From: Oscillospiraceae bacterium
GTDB taxonomy: Bacteria > Bacillota > Clostridia > Oscillospirales > Acutalibacteraceae
DNA: 7,112 nucleotides
NCBI GenBank assembly: GCA_022508705.1
Contig: JAFLUO010000089.1
Location: forward strand, 1 to 7,112
Direction of reading: 5' to 3'
The notes under the pieces were generated by a model. It was given only the letters and a program-made list of their open reading frames with translations. It made no database searches and was not told the DNA's origin. A program made the translations under genes and the position numbers. This document shows, piece after piece, positions 1-6,887 of the stretch (the first letter of the stretch is position 1; each line of letters opens with the position of its first letter).

Positions 1-130
1 ACATTTTTGTTCTGCGTTTTTCGTACTTACTATAGGCACTTTGATTTATGCCCAAAATTGTTGCTACTTCTTTTTGTGTTATATCTCTGTCAATTCTCAG
101 TTCCGTAAATTTTTCTATATAATCTTTCAT
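1..130 (-). CDS. XRE/Cro-CI-type helix-turn-helix regulator, N-terminal part (gene cut by window edge)
   Basis: I translated the minus strand from the ATG at 130 and found 43 open codons running off the left edge. The protein begins MKDYIEKFTELRIDRD and continues ITQKEVATILGINQSAYSKY followed by EKRRTKM. This is the classic HTH_3 layout: a Leu-Arg in helix 1, T-Q-x-E-V-A leading into helix 2, L-G-I as the turn, Q-S-A-Y-S-K-Y-E as the recognition helix, then a basic stretch. Members of this family are DNA-binding repressors that often control their own promoter. The start is supported by a weak GGTG six bases upstream. An in-frame ATG at 142 would add four residues (MVII) but has no SD. The gene lies after the operon terminator and has its own candidate promoter and paired boxes upstream, so it is probably a separate, autoregulated unit. 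The effector or oligomerisation domain lies outside the window, so the targets are unknown. Confidence 0.85.
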   Translation of the reverse strand, partial: MKDYIEKFTELRIDRDITQKEVATILGINQSAYSKYEKRRTKM

Positions 131-146
131 AATAATCACCATATTT

Positions 147-178
147 ATTATAAAAAGTCTTAATCGGACTATTGACAA
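147..178 (-). promoter_or_regulatory. Candidate promoter of the XRE regulator gene
   Basis: On the minus strand there is a perfect TATAAT at 152-147. The best -35 match, TTGTCA at 178-173, is 20 bp away, longer than the usual 17 +/- 1. At 17 bp spacing the hexamer is only TCAATA. Transcription would start near 140, leaving a leader of only about 10 nt before the ATG at 130. The -35 region overlaps, face to face, the -35 of the rightward promoter. The spacer contains the left AGTC-N7-GACT box, which fits repression of this gene by its own product. That is inference. Confidence 0.45.
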
Positions 179-195
179 ATAGTCTTAATTGGACT
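156..195. promoter_or_regulatory. Two direct copies of an AGTC-N7-GACT operator-like box
   Basis: AGTCTTAATCGGACT at 156-170 and AGTCTTAATTGGACT at 181-195 differ at one base, and the match continues AT beyond each copy. Each is an imperfect palindrome with AGTC/GACT arms and a 7-bp centre. The right copy extends to ATAGTC...GACTAT (179-197). They repeat every 25 bp. The right box fills the spacer and touches the -10 of the rightward promoter. The left box fills the spacer of the leftward promoter. Short dyads of this kind are typical targets of XRE/Cro dimers, and an XRE gene starts 26 bp from the left box, so its product is the natural candidate ligand. Binding is inferred, not shown. Confidence 0.6.
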
Positions 196-200
196 ATAAT
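172..200 (+). promoter_or_regulatory. Perfect consensus sigma-A-type promoter reading rightward
   Basis: TTGACA at 172-177, a 17-bp spacer and TATAAT at 195-200 match the housekeeping promoter consensus at all twelve positions. The start site would be near 207. No protein gene follows on the plus strand. Transcription would run at once into the hairpin at 238-278 and then, if not stopped, antisense to the 3' end of the mannosidase gene. The operator-like boxes lie directly upstream of the -35 and across the spacer, so the promoter is probably held in check by the neighbouring XRE protein. Confidence 0.65.
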
Positions 201-206
201 TATTTA

Positions 207-281
207 CAGATACACAAACCTAGATTGTCGCCAAACAAAAAGTCAGGACCTTCGGCTAAACCGTAGGTCCTGACTTTTGAA
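207..281 (+). ncRNA. Possible small RNA of about 70-75 nt (speculative)
   Basis: This span is defined only by what flanks it: a perfect promoter with a start near 207 and a stable hairpin ending at 278 followed by TTTT. It contains no ATG and no SD. The only short frame, from a TTG at 225, has 13 codons and no ribosome binding site. If the hairpin stops plus-strand transcription, the product is a short RNA that is mostly the hairpin itself. It matches no RNA family that I recognise. It could equally be a by-product of a promoter whose original target gene has been lost. Confidence 0.2.
238..278 (-). terminator. Intrinsic terminator of the nadB-nadC-folC-mannosidase operon, possibly bidirectional
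   Basis: Positions 238-251 pair with 265-278 in a perfect 14-bp stem (core GTCAGGACCT / AGGTCCTGAC). A T-T mismatch, three more pairs (CGG/CCG) and a CTAAA loop cap it. On the minus strand the stem runs into TTTTTGTTT, a good U-tract, 11 nt after the mannosidase stop codon. On the plus strand the tail is only TTTT then GAATA, so termination in that direction is weaker but possible. The hairpin separates the operon from the XRE gene downstream on the same strand. Confidence 0.85.
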
Positions 282-289
282 TATCTGTA

Positions 290-3200
290 TTACTTTTTAA
301 GCTTAACGGTAATTATCTCAAACGGTTTGAAGGAAAGTGAAATTTTTCCGTCGGTTACGGGGATTTCAGTTTCCTCATTTTCAAGCATATCGCAAATATA
401 TGCGCTTTTTACAGGTAAACCAAGAGTGAGTGTGACATCGGTTCGCTTATTAAAGCACTCGTAACCACGAAGAATTATATCCTTGCTGTCCTCTGCCTGC
501 TTTGCAGTTTCAAAAATGATATTTTCGGCATCAACCGATAGGAGTGAAAACTCGCAGGGAAGCGTTCCTTTATTTTCACTAACCTTAACAGCGGTCATAG
601 GTACATTGAGTTCATAAGCCTTTTGGATAGTCCCCGCCTCTCTGTAATCCTTTGCATGCGGATACAAAGAATATGTAAATTCATGCTCGCATTTGTCAGC
701 CATCGGGTCGGGGAATGTGCCGCATTTAAGCAAAGTGAGCGTCATTACTCCGTCGTGAATTGCGTGACCGTATTTGCAGTCGTTAAGTAAGCTGACACCG
801 TATCCGTATTCGGAAAGGTCACAGTATTTGTGAGCGCAAACCTCAAAACGGGCGGCATCCCAGCTCGTATTTTTGTGTGTGGGGCGTTCAACCGAGCCGA
901 ACTGAATATCGTAAGTCGCTTTATTTGTATTGACATCAACAGGGAAAGCAGTTTTAAGCACAAGGTGCGATTCTTTCCAATCAATAAAGGTGTCAAAATC
1001 AATTTTGTCAATATGTTCATAGACAAAAATCGTCTGAACAATTTTGCTTTGATTGTTTTTTCTTGTGATTCTGAGCCCTGCTCTTTCGCCCTCAAAAATA
1101 GGTTCTATGCTCTGTAAATCCGTAATATCCCAATGCTTTTCCGTGTAATAACTGCTGATTTCCCAGTTATCGTATTCTCTCGGATAGTCCTCATAAACCG
1201 TGAAAACATTACCCTTTGCGCCCTGTTTTAATACCTCGCGGTTGTTTCTCTTATCAAAAATTGAAGAGAAATTGCCGTTATCATCAAGGGAAAGCTTAAA
1301 GAATTTATTTTCAATAGTATTGTTTGAAAGCATTATGCTTGATTTTTCCTCTTCGGGCACGATTACCTTATAGCCTTTCGGGGGAATATTCTCAGCATAA
1401 ATATAACCGTCGCCGAATTTCACCGCAGATGATGAAACAAACGAATTTGGATTATAAACTAAAATTCCGTTATCGGCGCACACGCCGTCTGCCAATTTTT
1501 CAAGGGCATCATCAATTATGCCTTTGCCCGTTGACTGAATATTTCTGTACTGCTCATGAGAAACCTCATAAACCTCATGTATTGATGAGCCCGGAATAAT
1601 ATCGTGGAACTGATTGAGAAGAATTGTTTCCCAAGCCGCCTGCATCTTCTCCTTTGGATAAACCGCACCTGTAAGATATTCGTTTATAAGCGAAAGAGTT
1701 TCCGCCTTTTCAAACATAAATTCACTTGTACGGTTATATTTTTTATTCTTCGCCTGAGAGGTGTATGTACCTCTGTGGAATTCAAGGTAAAGCTCGCCGT
1801 TCCAATGGGGAATACGTGGGTTATTTTCCGTTTTTGTCTTAACATCTTCAAGAAAATCGCCTGCATAACCCATTACAGCAGTTGACGTTCCGGGGATTCC
1901 TATTTTGAGACGGTCATACATTTCAAGGTCTTTTGCAGTCGGTCCGCCGCCGCCGTCACCGAATCCGAATGTAATTAAAACATCGTCGTAAAGCTCTTTC
2001 TGCTGGAAGCGGTCATAAGCGCCTCTAAGCTGATTTGCATTGAGCTTTGCATTGTAAGTAACGTTTGTTGCAGGCTCCTGACCGCGGTGTTTATCCTGTG
2101 CGGTCATAAAATATGTAAATATTTCAGTGTTATCAATTCCGTGCCACAAAAATGCGTCATAGGGCATTTTATTGCTTTCATTCCAACCGATTTTTGAGGT
2201 AATGAATTTGTCTATACCGCATTTTTTCATAATCTGCGGAAGAGCCGCTGAATAGCCGAAAACATCGGGAAGCCACAAAACCTTACTTTCAACGCCGAAT
2301 TCTTTTTGCATAAAGCGTTTGCCGTAAAGGAACTGACGGACAAGGCTTTCGCCTGAGGAAAGGTTGCAGTCCGCTTCAATCCACATTCCGCCTTCAACTT
2401 CCCATCTGCCCTGCTTTACCATTTCTTTAACCTCACGGTACAGCTCGGGACTTTCTTCCATAAGGAATTTGTAAAGCTGGGGCTGACTTGACATGAATTT
2501 ATATTCAGGATACTTTTTCATAAGAGCAAGCACCGTTGAAAATGAGCGCAAGGTTTTTTCTCTTGTCTGTGCCAAAGTCCACTCCCACGCAACGTCAATA
2601 TGCGTGTGACCTATGCAAATTGCGTGAATTTCACCCTCACGGCAATATTTACCGTAAAACTCGTTTTGAATATACTCCTCTGCTCTTTCAATCGAGCTGT
2701 AAAATTCTTCGGAGTAGGGATTTCTCATATCAATAAGGTTAACCGCATTATTGATATGCTTTTTTATTTCAAAATAGTTTCTTGAATTTTCATCCTCAAA
2801 TTCAAGTATTTCAAAGGGAACTTTTAAATCGTAATAAAGCTTTTTAATCTTTTTATCTACAAGGCGAAGAGTTGCAATGAAATCAACGTGCTCAGGGAAA
2901 ACACTGCCCGTGTAAGCGTAAAGGTAAATTTCATAAGTGCCGGGGCCGTCTAAAAATATCTCTCTGTGATTTTTATCAATACCCTGTACGAGTTTTCCGT
3001 TAACATAGGCTATAAACTGAGGGTTAACGTCTGCCCAACCCACAGTAGCATCCGACGCTATTGAAAGCTCTGCTTCACCTTCTGCAAAAGACTCGGGAAC
3101 GGTTACTTTTTTGTAAAACCACGCGTGTTTGTCGCATTCCCCTGCCCAGCGGTCTTTATATGTTACAAATTCACAGAACGTGCCGTCAATTTGGGGTAAT

Positions 3201-3325
3201 TCGTTACCTGATTTGTAACCGCACTCTTTATATAAAAATCCGTTTTGCGGAACGCCCGTCTTTACAATTAAGCGATCCAATTCTTCTAAAAAGACCCTGA
3301 TTCTGTCTTCAATAAAATCCTTCAT
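290..3325 (-). CDS. Alpha-mannosidase, glycoside hydrolase family 38 (Ams1/MAN2C1-like, cytoplasmic)
   Basis: This 1011-residue protein is a GH38 retaining, metal-dependent alpha-mannosidase. Residues about 20-230 form an N-terminal beta-rich region of the kind seen in Ams1/MAN2C1-like enzymes. The catalytic domain follows from about 233. It carries GHTHIDVAW at 239-247, with H242 and D244 as expected zinc ligands. It also has WLPDVFGYSA at 351-360, with D354 as nucleophile and metal ligand, GFGDGGGGPT at 453-462, and NQFHDIIPGS at 571-580, with H574 as the fourth ligand. Residues about 620-1011 are the beta-sandwich C-terminal domains. Length and motifs are intact. No signal peptide or membrane segment is seen, so it acts on mannosides already taken up, such as fragments of N-glycans; the exact linkage cannot be read. 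The ATG is preceded by AAAGGA seven bases upstream (3338-3333). The gene starts 17 nt after folC and is followed by a terminator, so it is the last gene of the operon. No sugar transporter or other glycosidase accompanies it. Confidence 0.95.
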   Translation of the reverse strand: MKDFIEDRIRVFLEELDRLIVKTGVPQNGFLYKECGYKSGNELPQIDGTFCEFVTYKDRWAGECDKHAWFYKKVTVPESFAEGEAELSIASDATVGWADVNPQFIAYVNGKLVQGIDKNHREIFLDGPGTYEIYLYAYTGSVFPEHVDFIATLRLVDKKIKKLYYDLKVPFEILEFEDENSRNYFEIKKHINNAVNLIDMRNPYSEEFYSSIERAEEYIQNEFYGKYCREGEIHAICIGHTHIDVAWEWTLAQTREKTLRSFSTVLALMKKYPEYKFMSSQPQLYKFLMEESPELYREVKEMVKQGRWEVEGGMWIEADCNLSSGESLVRQFLYGKRFMQKEFGVESKVLWLPDVFGYSAALPQIMKKCGIDKFITSKIGWNESNKMPYDAFLWHGIDNTEIFTYFMTAQDKHRGQEPATNVTYNAKLNANQLRGAYDRFQQKELYDDVLITFGFGDGGGGPTAKDLEMYDRLKIGIPGTSTAVMGYAGDFLEDVKTKTENNPRIPHWNGELYLEFHRGTYTSQAKNKKYNRTSEFMFEKAETLSLINEYLTGAVYPKEKMQAAWETILLNQFHDIIPGSSIHEVYEVSHEQYRNIQSTGKGIIDDALEKLADGVCADNGILVYNPNSFVSSSAVKFGDGYIYAENIPPKGYKVIVPEEEKSSIMLSNNTIENKFFKLSLDDNGNFSSIFDKRNNREVLKQGAKGNVFTVYEDYPREYDNWEISSYYTEKHWDITDLQSIEPIFEGERAGLRITRKNNQSKIVQTIFVYEHIDKIDFDTFIDWKESHLVLKTAFPVDVNTNKATYDIQFGSVERPTHKNTSWDAARFEVCAHKYCDLSEYGYGVSLLNDCKYGHAIHDGVMTLTLLKCGTFPDPMADKCEHEFTYSLYPHAKDYREAGTIQKAYELNVPMTAVKVSENKGTLPCEFSLLSVDAENIIFETAKQAEDSKDIILRGYECFNKRTDVTLTLGLPVKSAYICDMLENEETEIPVTDGKISLSFKPFEIITVKLKK

Positions 3326-3342
3326 TGTGAAATCCTTTCGCC

Positions 3343-4584
3343 TTAAAATATATCACTCATTAAATAAAATGAACCGCAAACAAGCACGGTATCATCTTTA
3401 CTTGCCGAATTTAAAACCTGTCTGTAAGCTTCCTTCGGATTGCTTACTGCCAATGAATTGTTACAGTATTTTTTTGCAGTCAAAATCAAATTGTCTGCAC
3501 TTTCTGCCCGTGGATTTGACGGTGTGCAGGCGGTTACGCTGTCACAAAGCGGACACAAAAGCTCCAAATACTTTTCCGTATCTTTATCCGCCATAAGCCC
3601 TACAAGCATTTTAATATTTTTTATGTTATACCGCAGTAAAAAATCCCGCAAAGCCCCTGCGCACCCTTCATTGTGACCGCCGTCACGGATAATCAAAGGG
3701 GCCGTGCCTATTATTTCCATTCTTGCAAGCATTCTGGTTTTTGAAAGACCTGATTTTATGTGCTCTTCCGAAATCCCGAGTAATTTTGCAGTTTCTATGG
3801 CATTTACCGCATTTTCAATTTGATGCTCGCCGTTAAGGTGCAAAGTATAGCTTTCTCCGTTATATTCAAAAACCGTTTCGCCTAATTTATCGCTGACAAT
3901 ATTTGAATTTTTCGGATTTGTAATTAAAAGACCGCAATTTCTTTCTTTTGCTGTTTTTTCAATTACAGATAAAACTTCACTCTTTTGATTTTCAGAGGTT
4001 ATAACGGGAACTGTGTTTTTAATTATTCCGCACTTTTCAAAAGCAATCTGGGCGAGTGTGTCACCTAAAATCTTTGTGTGATCAAGTGAAATTGAGGTGA
4101 TGACAGATGCTTCGGGCTTTGTTAAAACATTTGTAGCATCAAACCTGCCGCCAAGACCTACCTCAACAACCGCATAATCACACCCTGATTCAAAGAAACA
4201 CAAAAATGCCGCCGCGGTTATGGCTTCAAATTCAGTTATAACTATGCCTTTTTCATTCAGTTTTTCGATTTTTTCACGCACTCTTGTTATTGCTCTGGCA
4301 AGAGAATTTTCGGAAATAATTTGCCCGTCAATCTGAATCCGCTCGCAAAAGGAAAGAACATAAGGCGATGTGTAAAGCCCTGTTTTATACCCTGCCTCGC
4401 TTAAAATATTCGCAAGGTGGGTTGACGTTGAGCCTTTGCCGTTAGTGCCTGCCACGTGCACTGTTTTTATTTTCTCATGTGGATTTCCAAGAGCTGAAAG
4501 CAACATTGAAATCCGTTCAAGCCCCGGTTTTATTCCAAATTGCAAAAGAGAATGTATATATTCTACTGATTCCGTATAATTCAT
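3343..4584 (-). CDS. folC: Folylpolyglutamate synthase / dihydrofolate synthase
   Basis: This is a Mur-ligase-type ATP-dependent enzyme that adds glutamate to folates and, in bifunctional forms, makes dihydrofolate from dihydropteroate. At 413 residues it has normal family length. The N-terminal ATPase domain shows the P-loop AGTNGKGST (45-53), TSPYVLSFCERI (72-83), ITEFEAITAAAF (116-127), EVGLGGRFDATNV (141-153) and SLDHTKILGDT (166-176). FEKCGIIK (182-189) contains the lysine (K184) that is carbamylated in the family. The C-terminal domain has GEHQIENA (252-259) and DGGHNEG (301-307), where DGAHNP is more usual. Whether both activities are present cannot be decided by eye. The ATG lies one nucleotide after the nadC stop and no SD is visible before it, so translation is probably coupled to nadC by termination and reinitiation. 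It is cytoplasmic. The tie to the nad genes is shared cofactor supply, not a shared pathway. Confidence 0.95.
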   Translation of the reverse strand: MNYTESVEYIHSLLQFGIKPGLERISMLLSALGNPHEKIKTVHVAGTNGKGSTSTHLANILSEAGYKTGLYTSPYVLSFCERIQIDGQIISENSLARAITRVREKIEKLNEKGIVITEFEAITAAAFLCFFESGCDYAVVEVGLGGRFDATNVLTKPEASVITSISLDHTKILGDTLAQIAFEKCGIIKNTVPVITSENQKSEVLSVIEKTAKERNCGLLITNPKNSNIVSDKLGETVFEYNGESYTLHLNGEHQIENAVNAIETAKLLGISEEHIKSGLSKTRMLARMEIIGTAPLIIRDGGHNEGCAGALRDFLLRYNIKNIKMLVGLMADKDTEKYLELLCPLCDSVTACTPSNPRAESADNLILTAKKYCNNSLAVSNPKEAYRQVLNSASKDDTVLVCGSFYLMSDIF

Positions 4585-4585
4585 A

Positions 4586-5422
4586 TTATTTCATTTTCAT
4601 TGATATATCAAATGCCTTTACAGAGTGAGTAAGCGCACCGAGAGATATAATGTCAACTCCAGTTTTAGCAACCTCTGAAATATTATCCAAAGTAATATTT
4701 CCCGAGGCCTCTGTAAGAGCTTTTCCGTCAATAATTTTTACAGCCTCTGCCATCTGCTCGCAATTCATATTGTCAAGCATAATAACGTCAGCACCTGCCT
4801 GTACCGCTTGCTTAACCTCTTCAAAATCTCTTGTTTCAACCTCAATTTTTACCATGTGGCCAAGCTTTGAACGAAGAAGCTCCACTGCAGGAATTATTCC
4901 GCCGCAAGCATCAATATGGTTATCTTTTAACATTGCCCCGTCAGAAAGATTAAAGCGATGATTTCTTCCCCCGCCGCAGAAAGCTGCATATTTTTGCATT
5001 GATCGAAGGCCTGGAAGAGTTTTTCGTGTATCGGCAACCTGTGCACCAGTCCCCTCGCAGAGCTTAACCGCTTTATTTGTTGCAGTTGCAATTCCCGACA
5101 TGTGCTGAATAATATTAAGTGCTGTGCGCTCACCCTTTAAAAGCTCACGGGTTTTGCCGTTAAATTCAACGATAATATCGCCTTTATTTACTAAGTCGCC
5201 GTCTTTTTTGAAAGCGGTAAATGTAAATGTATCGTCAAGCAAAGCGAAAACACGCATTGCACAGTCTAATCCGCAAAGTACGCCGTCATCTTTTGCAACG
5301 AAATAAGAGTCATTTCGCTGATTTTCAGGAATAAGCATATCCGCTGAAACATCAATGTAATTTATATCTTCCTCAATAGCAGTTTTAATAATAGAGTCAA
5401 TATAAAATTTATTAAGCATCAT
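4586..5422 (-). CDS. nadC: Nicotinate-nucleotide pyrophosphorylase (quinolinate phosphoribosyltransferase)
   Basis: The enzyme converts quinolinate and PRPP into nicotinate mononucleotide, CO2 and PPi, the entry of the de novo route into NAD. The 278 residues are typical for the family. The N-terminal sandwich domain begins with the usual acidic stretch (EEDINYIDVSADMLIP, 17-32). The barrel follows with GERTALNIIQHMSG (97-110), DTRKTLPGLR (131-140), NHRFNLSDG (154-162), LKDNH (165-169), KIEVET (192-197), ADVIMLDN (211-218), EASGNIT (238-244) and DIISLGALTHS (257-267). R99, R133, K134, H155, R156 and K166 correspond to the quinolinate/PRPP-binding residues of characterised homologues, so it should be active. 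A strong SD, GGGAGGT (5437-5431), lies eight bases before the first of two adjacent ATGs, which favours the start at 5422. The start overlaps the nadB end by 11 nt, so the two are co-transcribed and probably translationally coupled. Confidence 0.97.
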   Translation of the reverse strand: MMLNKFYIDSIIKTAIEEDINYIDVSADMLIPENQRNDSYFVAKDDGVLCGLDCAMRVFALLDDTFTFTAFKKDGDLVNKGDIIVEFNGKTRELLKGERTALNIIQHMSGIATATNKAVKLCEGTGAQVADTRKTLPGLRSMQKYAAFCGGGRNHRFNLSDGAMLKDNHIDACGGIIPAVELLRSKLGHMVKIEVETRDFEEVKQAVQAGADVIMLDNMNCEQMAEAVKIIDGKALTEASGNITLDNISEVAKTGVDIISLGALTHSVKAFDISMKMK

Positions 5423-6878
5423 TCTCGCTAACCTCCCGTAAAATTATATACGCCACCGTGGCAAGGCTCAGCGCCTCGCAATACTCGGCAGTAATTTTAA
5501 ATTTACCGTTTTTAAGACGGTTAAGAATTTCGCCTACACGCTTAAAGCCGATGCGGACAACATCTTCGTTGGCAGGCATTACAAAATAAGACCGCTGCAT
5601 AATATTTCTGATTTCTGTGCAAACGCCTTTAATGAGCGGAGCGCCGTCAAGGTCACATTTGTAATTTTCGCTTATCTGTACCTCGTGGTTACCCGAAGAT
5701 ATTCTGCGTGCAATATCGTCTGCACAGCGTTTGCCGAATACAAGCGCCTCTAAAAGCGAGTTACTTGCAAGTCTGTTTTTACCGTGTACGCCCGTATTTG
5801 AACATTCGCCGACAGCATACAGTCTGTTAACAGTCGTCTGTGAATTAAGGTCAACCTCAATTCCGCCCATTAAATAGTGCTGGCACGGAAAAATGGGAAT
5901 AAGGTCTTTTGTAATATCCACATTATATTTAAGACACCCCTCGTAAATTCCCGGGAATCTTTTATGAAGATAATTGCTGTCCCTATGGGTAATGTCAAGA
6001 TAAAAATTGTTACTGCCTGTCCTGCGGGATTCTATAATAATTGATTTTGAAACAACGTCACGGGGAGCAAGCTCCAGCCGCTCGTCATAACGGTGCATAA
6101 ACCGTTCTTTTTTGCAGTTAAGAAGATAAGCCCCTTCGCCCCTTACCGCTTCGCTGATAAGAAACTGTTCGTTATCAGACGAATTGAATGCAGTGGGATG
6201 AAATTGAACGTAGCTCAAATTCTTAATATTGGCGCCTATTTCATAAGCCAAACGGATACCGTCACCCGTTGCAACCACGGGGTTGGTGGTATATTTATAA
6301 ACTCTGCCTATGCCGCCCGTTGCAAGAACGCAGTAGGATGCAAAATATTCACTCTGCCCGCCGTTCTCTAAAACGTTCGCACAGATGCCGTTTTTTACTC
6401 TTGATAATCTGAACACCTGAGCATTTTCAATAACGGTAATATTTTTCCGTTTGCGCGCTTCTATCAAGAGTTTGTTAACGATTTCAGCGCCCGTTGTATC
6501 CTTATGATGAACAATTCTTCTTCGACAATGCCCGCCCTCAAGAGTTTTTTGAAGAGTTCCGTCATCATTCTTATCGAAATCAACACCGTATTCCATAATT
6601 TTGCGAACCTGATCCGGCCCCTCTTCAACAAGAGTCGTTACTGCGTCAATATCGTTTGCGCGCTGACCGGCAATCATAGTATCCTCTATATGAAGATCAA
6701 AGCTGTCGTTTTCAAAGCTCAAAACAGCAGCAACTCCGCCTTGCGCCAAGGAGCTGTTGGACAAAGTATCGTTTTTCTTTGAAAGTACAACAACATTTGT
6801 GCTCTCTGGAAGGCAAAGAGATGTATAAAGCCCTGCGGCGCCGCAGCCGACTACTAATACATCACATTTTTTCTGCAT
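5412..6878 (-). CDS. nadB: L-aspartate oxidase
   Basis: This FAD enzyme oxidises L-aspartate to iminoaspartate, the first step of de novo NAD synthesis. Numbered from the ATG at 6878 (488 residues), the N-terminal FAD dinucleotide fold has VVGCGAAG (9-16). SLAQGGVAAV (43-52) and EGGHCRRRIVHHKDTTG (114-130) follow. The substrate-site residues are H227 (in HPTAF), E243 and R246 (in SEAVRGEG), R273 (in APRDVV), H334 (in HYLMGG) and R369 (in GKNRLASNS). The first and last four of the six (H227, E243, R273, H334, R369) fall at a constant offset from the E. coli catalytic set as I recall it (H244, E260, R290, H351, R386). A C-terminal helical domain (about 412-480) is present but shorter than in E. 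coli NadB (about 540 residues). An in-frame ATG at 6887 would add MTE, but its SD (AAAGGA, 6894-6889) is only one base away. The ATG at 6878 has ten bases of spacing and is preferred. It is the first operon gene; nadA is not beside it. Confidence 0.95.
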   Translation of the reverse strand: MQKKCDVLVVGCGAAGLYTSLCLPESTNVVVLSKKNDTLSNSSLAQGGVAAVLSFENDSFDLHIEDTMIAGQRANDIDAVTTLVEEGPDQVRKIMEYGVDFDKNDDGTLQKTLEGGHCRRRIVHHKDTTGAEIVNKLLIEARKRKNITVIENAQVFRLSRVKNGICANVLENGGQSEYFASYCVLATGGIGRVYKYTTNPVVATGDGIRLAYEIGANIKNLSYVQFHPTAFNSSDNEQFLISEAVRGEGAYLLNCKKERFMHRYDERLELAPRDVVSKSIIIESRRTGSNNFYLDITHRDSNYLHKRFPGIYEGCLKYNVDITKDLIPIFPCQHYLMGGIEVDLNSQTTVNRLYAVGECSNTGVHGKNRLASNSLLEALVFGKRCADDIARRISSGNHEVQISENYKCDLDGAPLIKGVCTEIRNIMQRSYFVMPANEDVVRIGFKRVGEILNRLKNGKFKITAEYCEALSLATVAYIILREVSENDA

Positions 6879-6887
6879 TTCGGTCAT

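Noticed and set aside
225..266. Possible 13-codon peptide from a TTG on the plus strand, running into the hairpin
   Set aside because: It has no SD and no ATG, and most of it is the terminator stem, so coding is not supported.
745..1117. Overlapping open frames on both strands inside the mannosidase gene (95-116 codons)
   Set aside because: They lie entirely within a fully motif-supported GH38 gene, have no recognisable domains or SD, and read as low-complexity shadow translations. The same holds for the plus-strand frames at 1324-1885, 2536-2785 and 3061-3300.
3327..3676. Plus-strand open frames opposite the 3' end of folC
   Set aside because: They are antisense to conserved FolC sequence, with no ribosome binding site and no family resemblance.
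4650..5306. Open frames on both strands inside nadC
   Set aside because: nadC has all its family motifs in the annotated frame. The alternatives are shadows without start signals.
6093..6782. Two 92-codon plus-strand frames opposite nadB
   Set aside because: They are antisense to the conserved FAD and substrate-site coding regions of nadB and have no SD or recognisable domain.
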